Source: Maribacter sp.
GTDB lineage: Bacteria > Bacteroidota > Bacteroidia > Flavobacteriales > Flavobacteriaceae
Direction of reading: 5' to 3'
Length of the DNA: 64,000 nucleotides
NCBI GenBank assembly: GCA_018679695.1
Contig: JAHHKH010000254.1
Span: 1-64,000 of the forward strand
Positions 49,122 to 57,935 of this stretch are shown here, in pieces. Below the pieces are notes generated by a model. The model was not told where the DNA came from. It saw only the letters and a list, made by a program, of their open reading frames with translations, and did not search any database. Within the stretch, counting starts at the first letter, position 1. The number at the start of each line of letters is the position of its first letter. Position numbers and translations under genes: made by a program.

Positions 49122-50168
49122 ATGGAAGAGCAAATACAGAGGAAAGATATTAGGGCATTGACCTTAGATCAATTGCGCGACTTTTTTGTCATGAAAGGGG
49201 ATAAGGCTTTTAGAGGCAATCAGGTATATGAATGGCTTTGGCAGAAATCTGCACATTCCTTTGAAACGATGACCAACATCTCTAAAGAAACCCGTAATCT
49301 TTTAACTTCCAATTTTGTAATAAATCATATCAAAGTCGATCAAATACAACGCAGTGAAGACGGTACAATAAAAAATGCTGTTCGTTTGCATGATGATCTC
49401 GTGGTTGAATCTGTACTCATACCGACCCGAACAAGAACAACGGCTTGCGTATCAAGTCAAGTAGGATGTAGCTTAGACTGCCATTTCTGTGCTACGGCCA
49501 GATTAAAGCGTATGCGCAATTTGAATCCCGATGAAATTTTCGATCAGGTAGTTGCCATCGATAATGAAAGCCGGCTATATTTCAACAGACCTCTTAGTAA
49601 TATTGTCTTTATGGGTATGGGAGAGCCTTTGATGAACTATAACAACGTCTTGAAGGCCATAGAAAAGATTACCTCCAAAGAAGGATTGGGAATGTCTCCA
49701 AGGAGAATCACTGTTTCGACTTCGGGTGTACCCAAAATGATAAAAAAAATGGCCGATGAGCAGGTCAAATTCAATCTTGCTGTTTCCTTGCATTCGGCAG
49801 TAGATGAAATACGTACTTCTATTATGCCATTCAATGCAACATTCCCTTTAGTTGATTTAAGGGAAGCCTTACAATATTGGTATAGTAAAACCAAAAGTAG
49901 AATTACCTATGAATATGTGGTCTGGAAAGGAATCAATGATACCCAAAGCGATGCTGATGCTTTGGTGGATTTCTGTCGTTTTGCCCCATCAAAGGTCAAT
50001 CTGATCGAATATAATCCTATTGATGATGATAGGTTTCAACAAGCAAATGAGAAGGCCATAATGATGTATGTTAAAACCCTTGGGAAGAAGGGGATTACAG
50101 CTACCGTTCGCCGTTCTAGGGGCAAGGATATTGATGCCGCATGCGGTCAATTGGCGAATAAGTCATGA
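49122..50168 (+). CDS. rlmN: Dual-specificity 23S rRNA / tRNA adenine-C2 methyltransferase
   Basis: A 348-residue radical-SAM enzyme that methylates A2503 of 23S rRNA and A37 of some tRNAs. The [4Fe-4S] motif is CSLDCHFC near 115-122, followed by MGMGEPLMNYNN, and the methyl-carrying Cys is in AACGQL at the C-terminus. I chose the ATG at 49122 (MEEQIQRKDIRAL), since the longer frame begins within the preceding terminator. Confidence 0.96.
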   Translation: MEEQIQRKDIRALTLDQLRDFFVMKGDKAFRGNQVYEWLWQKSAHSFETMTNISKETRNLLTSNFVINHIKVDQIQRSEDGTIKNAVRLHDDLVVESVLIPTRTRTTACVSSQVGCSLDCHFCATARLKRMRNLNPDEIFDQVVAIDNESRLYFNRPLSNIVFMGMGEPLMNYNNVLKAIEKITSKEGLGMSPRRITVSTSGVPKMIKKMADEQVKFNLAVSLHSAVDEIRTSIMPFNATFPLVDLREALQYWYSKTKSRITYEYVVWKGINDTQSDADALVDFCRFAPSKVNLIEYNPIDDDRFQQANEKAIMMYVKTLGKKGITATVRRSRGKDIDAACGQLANKS

Positions 50169-50260
50169 CACTTGTCAATTCGGCTTTTATATTTAGGATG
50201 ATACCATATTATTTTCGCTAAATTTATTGACCAATCCAGGCAAAACAAAAACTAGATTAT

Positions 50261-51238
50261 TTGAAAGTTGTATCTCAAATAAAGGAACCCGTTAATAAGG
50301 AAATGGAACTTTTCGAATCCAAGTTCCGGGAATCCATGTCTTCCAAAGTGGCCCTCCTCAATCGTATTACCTACTATATTGTAAACCGCAAAGGGAAACA
50401 AATGCGACCAATGTTCGTTTTCTTGACGGCGAAACTTTTGAATAATGGTGAAGTCAATGAACGTACCTATCGTGGCGCATCAATCATAGAATTGATACAC
50501 ACGGCCAGTTTAGTACATGACGATGTAGTGGATGAAAGTAACAAACGCCGTGGTTTTTTCTCAATAAATGCACTTTGGAAAAACAAGATTGCCGTGTTGG
50601 TGGGTGATTATCTATTTTCAAAAGGACTTCTATTATCCCTTGATAATGACGATTTTGATCTGTTGAGGATAATCTCAGTTGCAGTACGGGAAATGAGTGA
50701 GGGGGAGTTGCTTCAAATTGAGAAAGCAAGAAGGTTGGATATTGATGAAGAAGTTTATTATGACATAATCCGTCAAAAAACCGCAACCTTGATCGCTGCT
50801 TGTTGCAGTATGGGTGCTTGTTCGGTAAAGCCTGAATCAGATGAGGTGGAGCTCTTCAGAAAATTCGGGGAGTATTGCGGTATGGCTTTTCAGATAAAAG
50901 ATGACCTCTTTGATTATGGAGATGAGAAAATAGGTAAACCTACTGGAATAGATATTAAGGAGCAGAAAATGACATTACCTCTAATACATGTACTAAATAA
51001 CTGCTCTAAATCCGATAAGCGATGGTTGATCAATTCGGTGAAGAACCATAATCGGGATAAAAAAAGAGTCAAAGAGGTGATTGGGTTTGTAAAAGACCAA
51101 GGGGGCCTTACCTATGCGGAAGCAAAAATGCATGAATTCAAAAAACAGGCATTGGATTTACTGTTTACCTACCCGCAATCGCAATATAGAGACTCCTTGG
51201 AACTTATGGTGAACTACGTGGTTGATAGAAAAAAATAG
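50261..51238 (+). CDS. Polyprenyl diphosphate synthase
   Basis: A 325-residue trans-isoprenyl diphosphate synthase that makes the side chain of menaquinone or a related carrier. First aspartate motif: LVHDDVVDES near 85-94; second: QIKDDLFDYG near 211-220; the RKGKQMRP and KTATLIA segments are typical. The start is a TTG at 50261 followed by KVVSQIKEPV, which fits the usual start of flavobacterial relatives. Chain length specificity cannot be read. Confidence 0.93.
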   Translation: MKVVSQIKEPVNKEMELFESKFRESMSSKVALLNRITYYIVNRKGKQMRPMFVFLTAKLLNNGEVNERTYRGASIIELIHTASLVHDDVVDESNKRRGFFSINALWKNKIAVLVGDYLFSKGLLLSLDNDDFDLLRIISVAVREMSEGELLQIEKARRLDIDEEVYYDIIRQKTATLIAACCSMGACSVKPESDEVELFRKFGEYCGMAFQIKDDLFDYGDEKIGKPTGIDIKEQKMTLPLIHVLNNCSKSDKRWLINSVKNHNRDKKRVKEVIGFVKDQGGLTYAEAKMHEFKKQALDLLFTYPQSQYRDSLELMVNYVVDRKK

Positions 51239-51341
51239 AATAGTAACCCTTGTTAACCAGTACATTAAAATTATTTATCACTCAATAGGCAACTATTTTC
51301 ATTTATAATGCGTCTATCCTTATAGGAGCCAATTAAACGTT

Positions 51342-51905
51342 TTGAAAATCATTTCATTTTACAACAACGAGAAGCAACTCATAAAAAAGGCATCTGCTGG
51401 GAATCAAGAGGCCCAGAGGCGAATTTATGATAAGTATGCCCCTAAGATGTTAGGCGTTTGCAGGCAGTACATAAAAGATCTGCAATTTGCTGAAGACGTA
51501 ATGATCAACGGTTTTCTTAAAGTTTTCAATAAACTGGACTCATTTAAATTCAAAGGAAGTTTTGAAGGATGGATACGTAGGATAATGATCAATGAGAGCA
51601 TTTCCCATGTTAGAAAACAACAATTTGTCGTCTATGATGATGAATTATATGAACGTAGTAATGCCAATACAGAAACAATTTCGACCGATATGGATGTTGA
51701 ACATATTCAATTGTTGATCGATTCACTACCTGAAGGTTATAAAATGGTATTTGTACTCTATGTTATTGAAGGCTATAAGCACCATGAAATTGCAGATTTA
51801 TTAGAGGTGTCGGAAAGCACATCGAAATCACAATTATTCAAGGCAAGGAAGATGTTACAGGAAAAGTTACAGAAACAAAATATCATAGGTTATGGAACCC
51901 GATAA
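51342..51905 (+). CDS. Sigma-70 family (ECF-type) RNA polymerase sigma factor
   Basis: A 187-residue sigma factor with region 2 (AQRRIYDKYAPKMLGVCRQYI, AEDVMINGFLKVFNKLDSF, GWIRRIMINESISHVRK) and region 4 (LIDSLPEGYKMVFVLYVIEGYKHHEIADLL, SESTSKSQLFKARKML). Start is TTG at 51342. Its 3' end overlaps by 14 bp the gene for a membrane protein that probably acts as its partner. An outer-membrane protein follows. The group resembles sigma/anti-sigma units, although the second gene is not a classical FecR or zinc anti-sigma. Confidence 0.93.
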   Translation: MKIISFYNNEKQLIKKASAGNQEAQRRIYDKYAPKMLGVCRQYIKDLQFAEDVMINGFLKVFNKLDSFKFKGSFEGWIRRIMINESISHVRKQQFVVYDDELYERSNANTETISTDMDVEHIQLLIDSLPEGYKMVFVLYVIEGYKHHEIADLLEVSESTSKSQLFKARKMLQEKLQKQNIIGYGTR

Positions 51906-52632
51906 ATTTGAGAAGCACATAAAAAGTAAGTTGAACGAACGGGAGATAAGCCCTTCTAACAATGCATGGGAGAAAATTGCAACCCAACTTGAAACAACTG
52001 AAAACCAGAAATCAAATGCGTTTTTTTGGTATAGTGTTGCAGCGGTTTTTATTGGGATATTGATTGTTACAACGCTTTATTTCAATGCCAAGGTTGATCC
52101 TATTGATTCGGAAATTCAAATTGTGGATACGCCTAAACAAATTGATGTGGTTCCAGCGAACCAAGAGGTGTTATCCGAAGGGAATATAATGGAAAATCAA
52201 TTGATCGAAACCCAAGTTCAACCTGAAAAGCCCACTAAAGACCAGCAGATATATCAGGAAGCGATTGTAATTGCCACTTCTCAAACCCTTAAGCTGGAGG
52301 AAACCATGGCAAAGGTTGAGAAAAGTGATGCTGAAATCAATGAAAAAGAACAACTTATCGATATGAAGATAGCTGAATTAGTAGCGCAGGTAGATTTATT
52401 GGAAAATAAGAACCTTTCAATTTCAAATACCGAGATCGATTCACTCTTAAGGGAGGCGCAAAATGAGATATTGGCCGATAAAATCTTCAATCAAGAGGGA
52501 AAAGTAGATGCTATGGCCTTATTGAATGAGGTCGAAGGAGAGCTCGATAAATCGTTTAGAGAACAAATTTTCGAATCCTTAAAAACAGGTTTTCTAAAAG
52601 TAAGAACCGCGGTCGCTGATCGCAATAATTAA
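51892..52632 (+). CDS. Single-pass membrane protein, probable anti-sigma partner
   Basis: A 246-residue protein. Residues 1-40 are cytosolic (FEKHIKSKLNEREISPSNNAWEKIATQL), a membrane helix spans about 46-64 (WYSVAAVFIGILIVTTLYF), and the rest is an acidic, Gln/Glu-rich periplasmic part predicted to be helical. The N-terminal 'SNNAWEKIATQL' pattern recurs in Bacteroidota proteins placed after sigma genes. The overlap with the sigma gene supports an anti-sigma role (inference); no zinc motif is seen. Confidence 0.65.
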   Translation: MEPDKFEKHIKSKLNEREISPSNNAWEKIATQLETTENQKSNAFFWYSVAAVFIGILIVTTLYFNAKVDPIDSEIQIVDTPKQIDVVPANQEVLSEGNIMENQLIETQVQPEKPTKDQQIYQEAIVIATSQTLKLEETMAKVEKSDAEINEKEQLIDMKIAELVAQVDLLENKNLSISNTEIDSLLREAQNEILADKIFNQEGKVDAMALLNEVEGELDKSFREQIFESLKTGFLKVRTAVADRNN

Positions 52633-52657
52633 ATATTCATCAATCAATCAATCATCA

Positions 52658-52703
52658 TTCTTCCATTTACCTCCCCTTTTTTGGAGGGGTGGTAGGGGAA
52701 GAA
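52658..52703 (+). repeat. Compound stem-loop between the sigma-partner gene and the outer-membrane gene
   Basis: TTCTTCC (52658-52664) pairs with GGAAGAA (52697-52703), and CCTCC/GGAGG (52670-52674 with 52683-52687) forms an inner hairpin. No T-run follows. It may set the ratio of the two genes. Confidence 0.45.
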
Positions 52704-52719
52704 GTTAAATTAAAGTGTT

Positions 52720-53808
52720 ATGAGAATTATTACCATTTATCTAATTGTGTTCATCGTTTCATTGGTAATTCAAAATGCATCCGCCCAGGAAAACCAGGAT
52801 TATCAACAAAAAATTGAACAGTTAAAAAAGCAAAAAGAACAAATAAGTGAGCAGGAGAAAGAAGCACTTAAAATTGAGGTCGAGGAAATAAACAGGCGGT
52901 ACGAGAAAAACCAGATTAGCTATGAAGAGACGAAGGTCCTAAAGGAGTCAGCAGCCAAAAAAAGAGCTTTGAACATTGAGAACCGAATCGCGATTATCGA
53001 AAATGAAATCCTTCTTATGGAGCGTAATGATGGAGACGTTTTGAACGTTGAGGCAGCCGATAGTACAGGAATTTCCGCTTTAGAAATCAATATAGACCTT
53101 AAAAGAGCGGATGGGTCATCAATGCTTTGGGAAAATAGAAGAAGAAGAATGAGAAAAGAGTTGAAATATGATCGAAGAACCTATTCCGATATTGTATTGG
53201 CCATAGGTTTTAATAACGCTTTGATCGATGGCCAAACTCTCAATGATTCGCCCTACAAAATTGGGGGTAGCCGCTTTTTTGAAATGGGTTGGTCATGGCG
53301 AACAAGAGTTTTTGAAAATACCAACTTTGTAAGACTGCATTATGGATTTTCCTTTCAGTTCAATGGTCTTAAACCCAAGGACAATCAATACTTTGTTGTT
53401 GAGAACGACCAAGTTGAATTGCAGGAATTTGAATATGACTTAAGAAAATCCAAGTTGAGAATGGATAATTTGGTGTTTCCTGTTCATCTGGAATTTGGTC
53501 CTTCTAAATTGCACAAATCCGAAAAGACCATGCGATACTCGTTAACCAATCAATTCCGTTTGGGTATAGGTGCTTATGGCGGATTCAATATGGGAACCCG
53601 TCAAAAATTAAAATATAACCGTAATGGTGAGAAAGTACAGGACAAACTCAAAAGAGGGTACAACACCAACGATTTGGTTTATGGCTTAAGCGCTTATGTA
53701 GGTTTTGATGGAGTGCTGTTATATGCTAAATACGACCTTAATCCAATTTTCAAAGACGCAGCGATCGAACAGAATAATATCTCACTGGGCCTTCGGTTTG
53801 ATTTATAG
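52720..53808 (+). CDS. Secreted coiled-coil / beta-barrel protein, probable outer-membrane protein
   Basis: A 362-residue protein with signal peptide ending NASAQ at about residue 23. Residues 25-110 are a strongly charged coiled coil (QQKIEQLKKQKEQISEQEKE). From about 145 the sequence changes to amphipathic strands with aromatic girdle residues, closing with ISLGLRFDL, typical of an outer-membrane barrel. I do not recognise a named family. As third gene after the sigma factor it may be its main target or part of an envelope-stress unit (inference). Confidence 0.7.
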   Translation: MRIITIYLIVFIVSLVIQNASAQENQDYQQKIEQLKKQKEQISEQEKEALKIEVEEINRRYEKNQISYEETKVLKESAAKKRALNIENRIAIIENEILLMERNDGDVLNVEAADSTGISALEINIDLKRADGSSMLWENRRRRMRKELKYDRRTYSDIVLAIGFNNALIDGQTLNDSPYKIGGSRFFEMGWSWRTRVFENTNFVRLHYGFSFQFNGLKPKDNQYFVVENDQVELQEFEYDLRKSKLRMDNLVFPVHLEFGPSKLHKSEKTMRYSLTNQFRLGIGAYGGFNMGTRQKLKYNRNGEKVQDKLKRGYNTNDLVYGLSAYVGFDGVLLYAKYDLNPIFKDAAIEQNNISLGLRFDL

Positions 53809-53856
53809 ATAGTACGAATCCTTGGTGTGTTATTCCGAGGATTCACTTTCTATTAC

Positions 53857-53883
53857 ATTCCCGCGAAAGCGGGAATCTTTTTT
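53857..53883 (+). terminator. Terminator after the sigma-gene group
   Basis: ATTCCCGC-GAAA-GCGGGAAT, a stable GNRA-capped hairpin, followed by CTTTTTTC. Confidence 0.9.
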
Positions 53884-53898
53884 CTTCGCATCGAAATC

Positions 53899-54141
53899 TC
53901 ATCGCATCAAGGAATTTTCCATTTCCCTTGTGAATTCCTCTTTGTAGTACACCCTTTTACAATGCGAACATTCAATAACCCTATGCTTTGAGATTTTAAA
54001 GAGTTTTATCCAAAACAGATGGAAATAGTTAGCCTGGATTACTGCGGTGAGGGTATTTGTCTGTCCACAAAAACCACATTTCACATTAGGTAGCTTTTGT
54101 ATTTCTTCTTTTCCGGGTCGTGTACCAAAAAATAGTATCAT
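53899..54141 (-). CDS. Small zinc-ribbon protein
   Basis: An 80-residue protein with two CXXC pairs, CGFC near 22-25 and CSHC near 58-61, separated by a hydrophobic stretch (YFHLFWIKLF). The spacing is that of a zinc ribbon. It ends in a charged EEFTREMENSLMR. The function is unknown. It is convergent with the sigma-gene group and divergent from dnaG, 67 bp from the primase ATG. Confidence 0.75.
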   Translation of the reverse strand: MILFFGTRPGKEEIQKLPNVKCGFCGQTNTLTAVIQANYFHLFWIKLFKISKHRVIECSHCKRVYYKEEFTREMENSLMR

Positions 54142-54208
54142 CAGAATTGATTAGGCTATCTAAGATAAACTAAAATTGCCTATTTTTATTCGCTATTGTG
54201 TACTACCA

Positions 54209-56188
54209 ATGATTTCAAAATCGACCATAGATAAAGTATATGAAACCGCCCGATTGGAGGAGGTTATCGGTGATTTTGTACAATTGAAAAAGTCAGGTTC
54301 CAATTTTAAGGGATTGAGTCCCTTTACCGATGAACGTACCCCGAGTTTTATGGTTTCCCCAGTAAAACAGATCTGGAAGGACTTTAGCAGTGGCAAGGGC
54401 GGTAATGTTGTGGCATTTCTTATGGAGCATGAGCATTTCACCTACCCGGAAGCCATTAAATATTTAGCCAAGAAATATAATATCGATGTAGAGGAAACCG
54501 AACGTACCGATGAACAGAAGCAGGAAGTCAATGAGCGCGAAAGCATGTATTTGGTCTCAGAATTTGCCCAAGGTCATTTTGCCAAAATGTTGTGGGAATC
54601 GGAATTGGGCAAGGCAATTGGTCTCACCTATTTTAAAGAACGTGGTTTTACCGACGAGACTATCAAAAAGTTTGGACTTGGATACTGTTTGGACCAGTGG
54701 GATGGTTTTACAACGACAGCCTTGGCAAAAGGGTATAAGCTTGATTATCTTGAGAAAACAGGGCTAACCATCATTAAGGAAGATGCAAACAACCCTAATA
54801 ATCCCAGAAAATTCGATAGGTTCAAGGGTAGGGTCATGTTTCCCATCCATTCCATGAGTGGTCGTGTTCTAGGGTTCGGTGGCCGCATACTTACCAATGA
54901 TAAAAAGGCCGCAAAATATTTAAATTCGCCTGAAAGTGAAATTTACCATAAGAGCAAGGTTCTTTATGGTATTTATTTTGCAAAGCAGGCTATAGCGAAA
55001 GACGATAACTGTTATTTGGTCGAAGGGTATACCGATGTTATCCAGTTGTATCAAAGAGGCATCCATAACGTTGTGGCTTCCAGTGGTACGGCCTTGACAC
55101 CTGAGCAAATTAGGCTTATAAATAGGTTGACCAAGAACATCACCGTGTTGTTCGATGGGGATGCTGCAGGCCTGCGTGCCTCGCTTCGGGGTATCGATTT
55201 GATTTTGGAGCAGGGAATGAACGTTAAAGTCTGCACCTTTCCGGAAGGCGAAGACCCGGATAGTTTTGCCAAGAACAATGAACTCGAGGAAATTACACAA
55301 TATTTAAAGGATAATTCCAAGGATTTTATCCAATTCAAAGCCTCTTTGCTGGTGAAAGAAGCTGCGAACGACCCTATAAAAAGGGCTGATACAGTTAGGG
55401 ATATTGTACATAGCATTTCAAAGATTCCCGATCGCATAAAAAAGGAAATCTACATTCAGGAATGTGCCCAGATCATGAATATATCTGAAGCGGTTTTGTT
55501 CAATACCTTGGCCCAAATCGGAAAAAAAAACCTTACCGATGCCTCGAAAAAAGTAAAGCAAGAGCACAAGGCTTTCGATGTTGTTAAGAACGAACCTTTA
55601 CCAGAAAAGGTTGATATTCAATATGAGTTGGAGCGTAAGATCATAGAACTTTTATTATTGTATGGCAATGAACAAGAAGAATTTGAAGATCTTGTTTTAA
55701 AAGAGAATGAGGAAGGCGATTTGATTTTAGAACCAGAATCGTTGGAGGCTAAAGTCTATGAAAAAATATACCTAGATCTTCAGGATGATGAAATTGAACT
55801 TACTAATCCACATTTTAAGAACATTTACTATAAGTTGATCCAAGAATTGAATCACAAGGAAGATTTCGCGATCAACACCTTCATAGCGGAACTGGATCAA
55901 GAAATGATGGCTGAGATAACGTCTATTTTAATGGAAGAGGAAAAGTACATTTTGCATAACTGGGAGAGCAAGGACATCTATCCAAAAGATAAAAAATTCG
56001 GAGTATCGCAATTAGTGAGCGAAACAATTTTAACCCTGCGCTGCTACTTGATAAAAAGAAGAATGGAAGCATTACAACATAGTACTTCGGAAAAAATGGG
56101 GGATAATAGTGAAACGCTGGAGGAGATTATGAACTACCTGCAGTTGAACAAACTATTGAATAAAAAACTGAACAGGGTCTTATCATAA
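54209..56188 (+). CDS. dnaG: DNA primase lacking zinc ligands in the CHC2 domain
   Basis: The 659-residue primase that lays RNA primers for replication. I chose the ATG at 54209 (MISKSTIDKVYETA), the usual DnaG start. In the N-terminal zinc-binding fold the expected C-X2-H...C-X2-C residues are Ser37, Thr40, Asp58 and Ser61 (GLSPFTDE and KDFSSGKGG), so no ligand remains although the fold sequence is otherwise well kept. The Toprim centre is intact (LVEGYTDVI, VLFDGDAAG), and a helicase-binding C-terminal region follows. I believe related flavobacterial primases share this loss. Confidence 0.95.
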   Translation: MISKSTIDKVYETARLEEVIGDFVQLKKSGSNFKGLSPFTDERTPSFMVSPVKQIWKDFSSGKGGNVVAFLMEHEHFTYPEAIKYLAKKYNIDVEETERTDEQKQEVNERESMYLVSEFAQGHFAKMLWESELGKAIGLTYFKERGFTDETIKKFGLGYCLDQWDGFTTTALAKGYKLDYLEKTGLTIIKEDANNPNNPRKFDRFKGRVMFPIHSMSGRVLGFGGRILTNDKKAAKYLNSPESEIYHKSKVLYGIYFAKQAIAKDDNCYLVEGYTDVIQLYQRGIHNVVASSGTALTPEQIRLINRLTKNITVLFDGDAAGLRASLRGIDLILEQGMNVKVCTFPEGEDPDSFAKNNELEEITQYLKDNSKDFIQFKASLLVKEAANDPIKRADTVRDIVHSISKIPDRIKKEIYIQECAQIMNISEAVLFNTLAQIGKKNLTDASKKVKQEHKAFDVVKNEPLPEKVDIQYELERKIIELLLLYGNEQEEFEDLVLKENEEGDLILEPESLEAKVYEKIYLDLQDDEIELTNPHFKNIYYKLIQELNHKEDFAINTFIAELDQEMMAEITSILMEEEKYILHNWESKDIYPKDKKFGVSQLVSETILTLRCYLIKRRMEALQHSTSEKMGDNSETLEEIMNYLQLNKLLNKKLNRVLS

Positions 56189-56218
56189 TCCCTATGTTGA
56201 AAATTCAAGAATGAAAAT

Positions 56219-56250
56219 AAAAAACCCCGACCTTTAAGCCAGGGTTTTTA
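56219..56250. terminator. Bidirectional terminator between dnaG and the response regulator
   Basis: AAAAACCC and GGGTTTTT flank a 14-base partly paired loop between convergent genes. Confidence 0.7.
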
Positions 56251-56269
56251 AACACTTGAACTTTTTGGT

Positions 56270-56899
56270 TTAATACAATTCCAAAGCTTTGGCTTGCTGT
56301 AACAGGTCCACCATATTGTCGACGTTCAACTTTTTCATTAAACGTGCCTTGTAGGTGCTCACTGTTTTCTCATTTAAGTTAAGGCCCAGTGCAACATCTT
56401 TGTTACGTTTTCCGCTGGCCAGTAATTTTAGAACTTCGACTTCCCTGGTTGATAGTTTTCTAAAGAATCTACGGGGTTTCTGCGTCCCTTCATCAAAAGC
56501 CAATCGTTGAGCAAGTTCATTGGTTATGAACATGTTTCCTTCACTAACCTTCTTCACGGCAGCAATGATGTAATCAATATCAGAAGCTTTCGAGAGGTAG
56601 CCAAATGCCCCAGCCCTTATGGTACTGAGTGCATAGACATCTTCAGATTGCCCACTGTACATTAACACCTTCACATCAGGATATTCTTTTTTGATTCTCC
56701 TTAAAGTGGCGATACCATTGATTTCGGGAATGTCCATTTCTAACATAACCACATCAGGGGAAGTTATCTCCAGCTTGTTAAAAAGCTCGGAAGTAGTTGA
56801 AACATCATCTACAACTTCAAATCCACTCGCATTGTTCAATACTTGTCTAACTCCCATTCTAATGATAGGATGGTTGTCCGCAATTAGCACTTTAATCAT
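56270..56899 (-). CDS. NarL/LuxR-type response regulator with Glu at the phosphoacceptor site
   Basis: A 209-residue two-domain regulator. The receiver (1-120) has Asp8 of the acidic pocket (IADNHP), Ser82 and Lys104, but the phosphoacceptor position, four residues before the conserved Pro in VVMLEMDIPEING, is Glu54 and not Asp. The LuxR helix-turn-helix (about 145-205) is complete (LSTREVEVLKLLASGKRNKDVA, NEKTVSTYKARLMKKL). Glu often mimics the phosphorylated state, so it may be constitutively active or phosphorylation-independent (inference). No kinase gene is adjacent. Confidence 0.92.
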   Translation of the reverse strand: MIKVLIADNHPIIRMGVRQVLNNASGFEVVDDVSTTSELFNKLEITSPDVVMLEMDIPEINGIATLRRIKKEYPDVKVLMYSGQSEDVYALSTIRAGAFGYLSKASDIDYIIAAVKKVSEGNMFITNELAQRLAFDEGTQKPRRFFRKLSTREVEVLKLLASGKRNKDVALGLNLNEKTVSTYKARLMKKLNVDNMVDLLQQAKALELY

Positions 56900-57056
56900 T
56901 TTGTTAAATTTTCTAGATAATTTGCCTTTATAGTTGTCTTGAAAAGACTGACATACAATGTAAGATTAAATTATCTAATTTGGTTAACAAAATTCGATTA
57001 ATTTTAAACAATACGGCATTATATTCGTTTTATATACTTGATTAATAGTTAAGTGG

Positions 57057-57845
57057 TTACTTCAGTACTTCAGGTATTTCACAAATAGGTATAGGTAACA
57101 TCTTATGTTGGTTTGCCGTATTGAGTTTCTTAAAAATAGCAAAAACCTGTTTCTCACGACCGGTAAAATCATCTACGGTCATTCCTTCATCATTTTTTTG
57201 CATGGCCCACTCCAATTCAGGATAGGAAGCGCCTATTTGATCTTCATCGGTGCGGTCATCACCCCAAAGCCCATCAGTCGGCGGCGCCAGTACAATTTCT
57301 TGGTTGATTCCTAGGGCTTTCGCAATCCCATAAACCTCAGATTTCAATAGATCTGCTATTGGGCTTAAATCAACACCCCCATCGCCATATTTTGTGTAGA
57401 AACCCACGCCAAAATCCTCTACCTTATTACCGGTACCTGCCACCAAGTATCCTTTCAGGGCTGCGAAATAATACAAAGTGGTCATTCGTAACCGCGCCCT
57501 TGTATTGGCAAGAGCCATAAAACGTTCTTCCTCATTGGCAATAGGGGGTAAGGCTGCAATCAAATTGTCAAATACCGGTGTTAAGTCAACAGGTTGCCTG
57601 TATACATTGCCAAATTTTTTCATTAACCATTTTATATGGTTAGCCGCTCTTGTTTCTTGATTTTCAGATTGGTGAATAGGCATTTCAACGCAAAGCAGGT
57701 CCAATCCTGTTTTCGCACATAAAGTTGAAGTAACAGCTGAATCTATGCCGCCAGAGACTCCAATAACAAATCCCTTTATGTTGACGTTATCCGCATAGGC
57801 TTTTAACCAATTTACAATATGGGTTATTACTTTTTCGGTTTTCAT
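57057..57845 (-). CDS. nadE: NAD+ synthase (ammonia-dependent)
   Basis: A 262-residue enzyme that amidates deamido-NAD. The ATP-pyrophosphatase P-loop is GVSGGIDSAV at 29-38, with RARLRMTTLYYFAALKGYLVAGTGNKVE near 114-141 and the KYGDGGVDLSPIADL segment. There is no N-terminal glutaminase domain, so ammonia or a separate source is used. It is divergent from gldB, a neighbourhood that I recall from other gliding flavobacteria. Confidence 0.96.
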   Translation of the reverse strand: MKTEKVITHIVNWLKAYADNVNIKGFVIGVSGGIDSAVTSTLCAKTGLDLLCVEMPIHQSENQETRAANHIKWLMKKFGNVYRQPVDLTPVFDNLIAALPPIANEEERFMALANTRARLRMTTLYYFAALKGYLVAGTGNKVEDFGVGFYTKYGDGGVDLSPIADLLKSEVYGIAKALGINQEIVLAPPTDGLWGDDRTDEDQIGASYPELEWAMQKNDEGMTVDDFTGREKQVFAIFKKLNTANQHKMLPIPICEIPEVLK

Positions 57846-57850
57846 GAAAA

Positions 57851-57879
57851 TTGATATTTGGTTAAAACTAGTAACTTTG
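57851..57879 (+). promoter_or_regulatory. Promoter for gldB-gldC
   Basis: TTG at 57851-57853 and TAACTTTG (exact TAnnTTTG) at 57872-57879 are 18 bp apart. Confidence 0.6.
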
Positions 57880-57935
57880 CCGGATAAAAATAAAACCTTG
57901 CTCCATAAGATTTAAATTAACAGGATAGAACTTTT

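Noticed and set aside
52641..52657. Tandem CAAT/ATCA microrepeat after the sigma-partner gene
   Set aside because: Only about four short units, too few and too simple to call a functional repeat.
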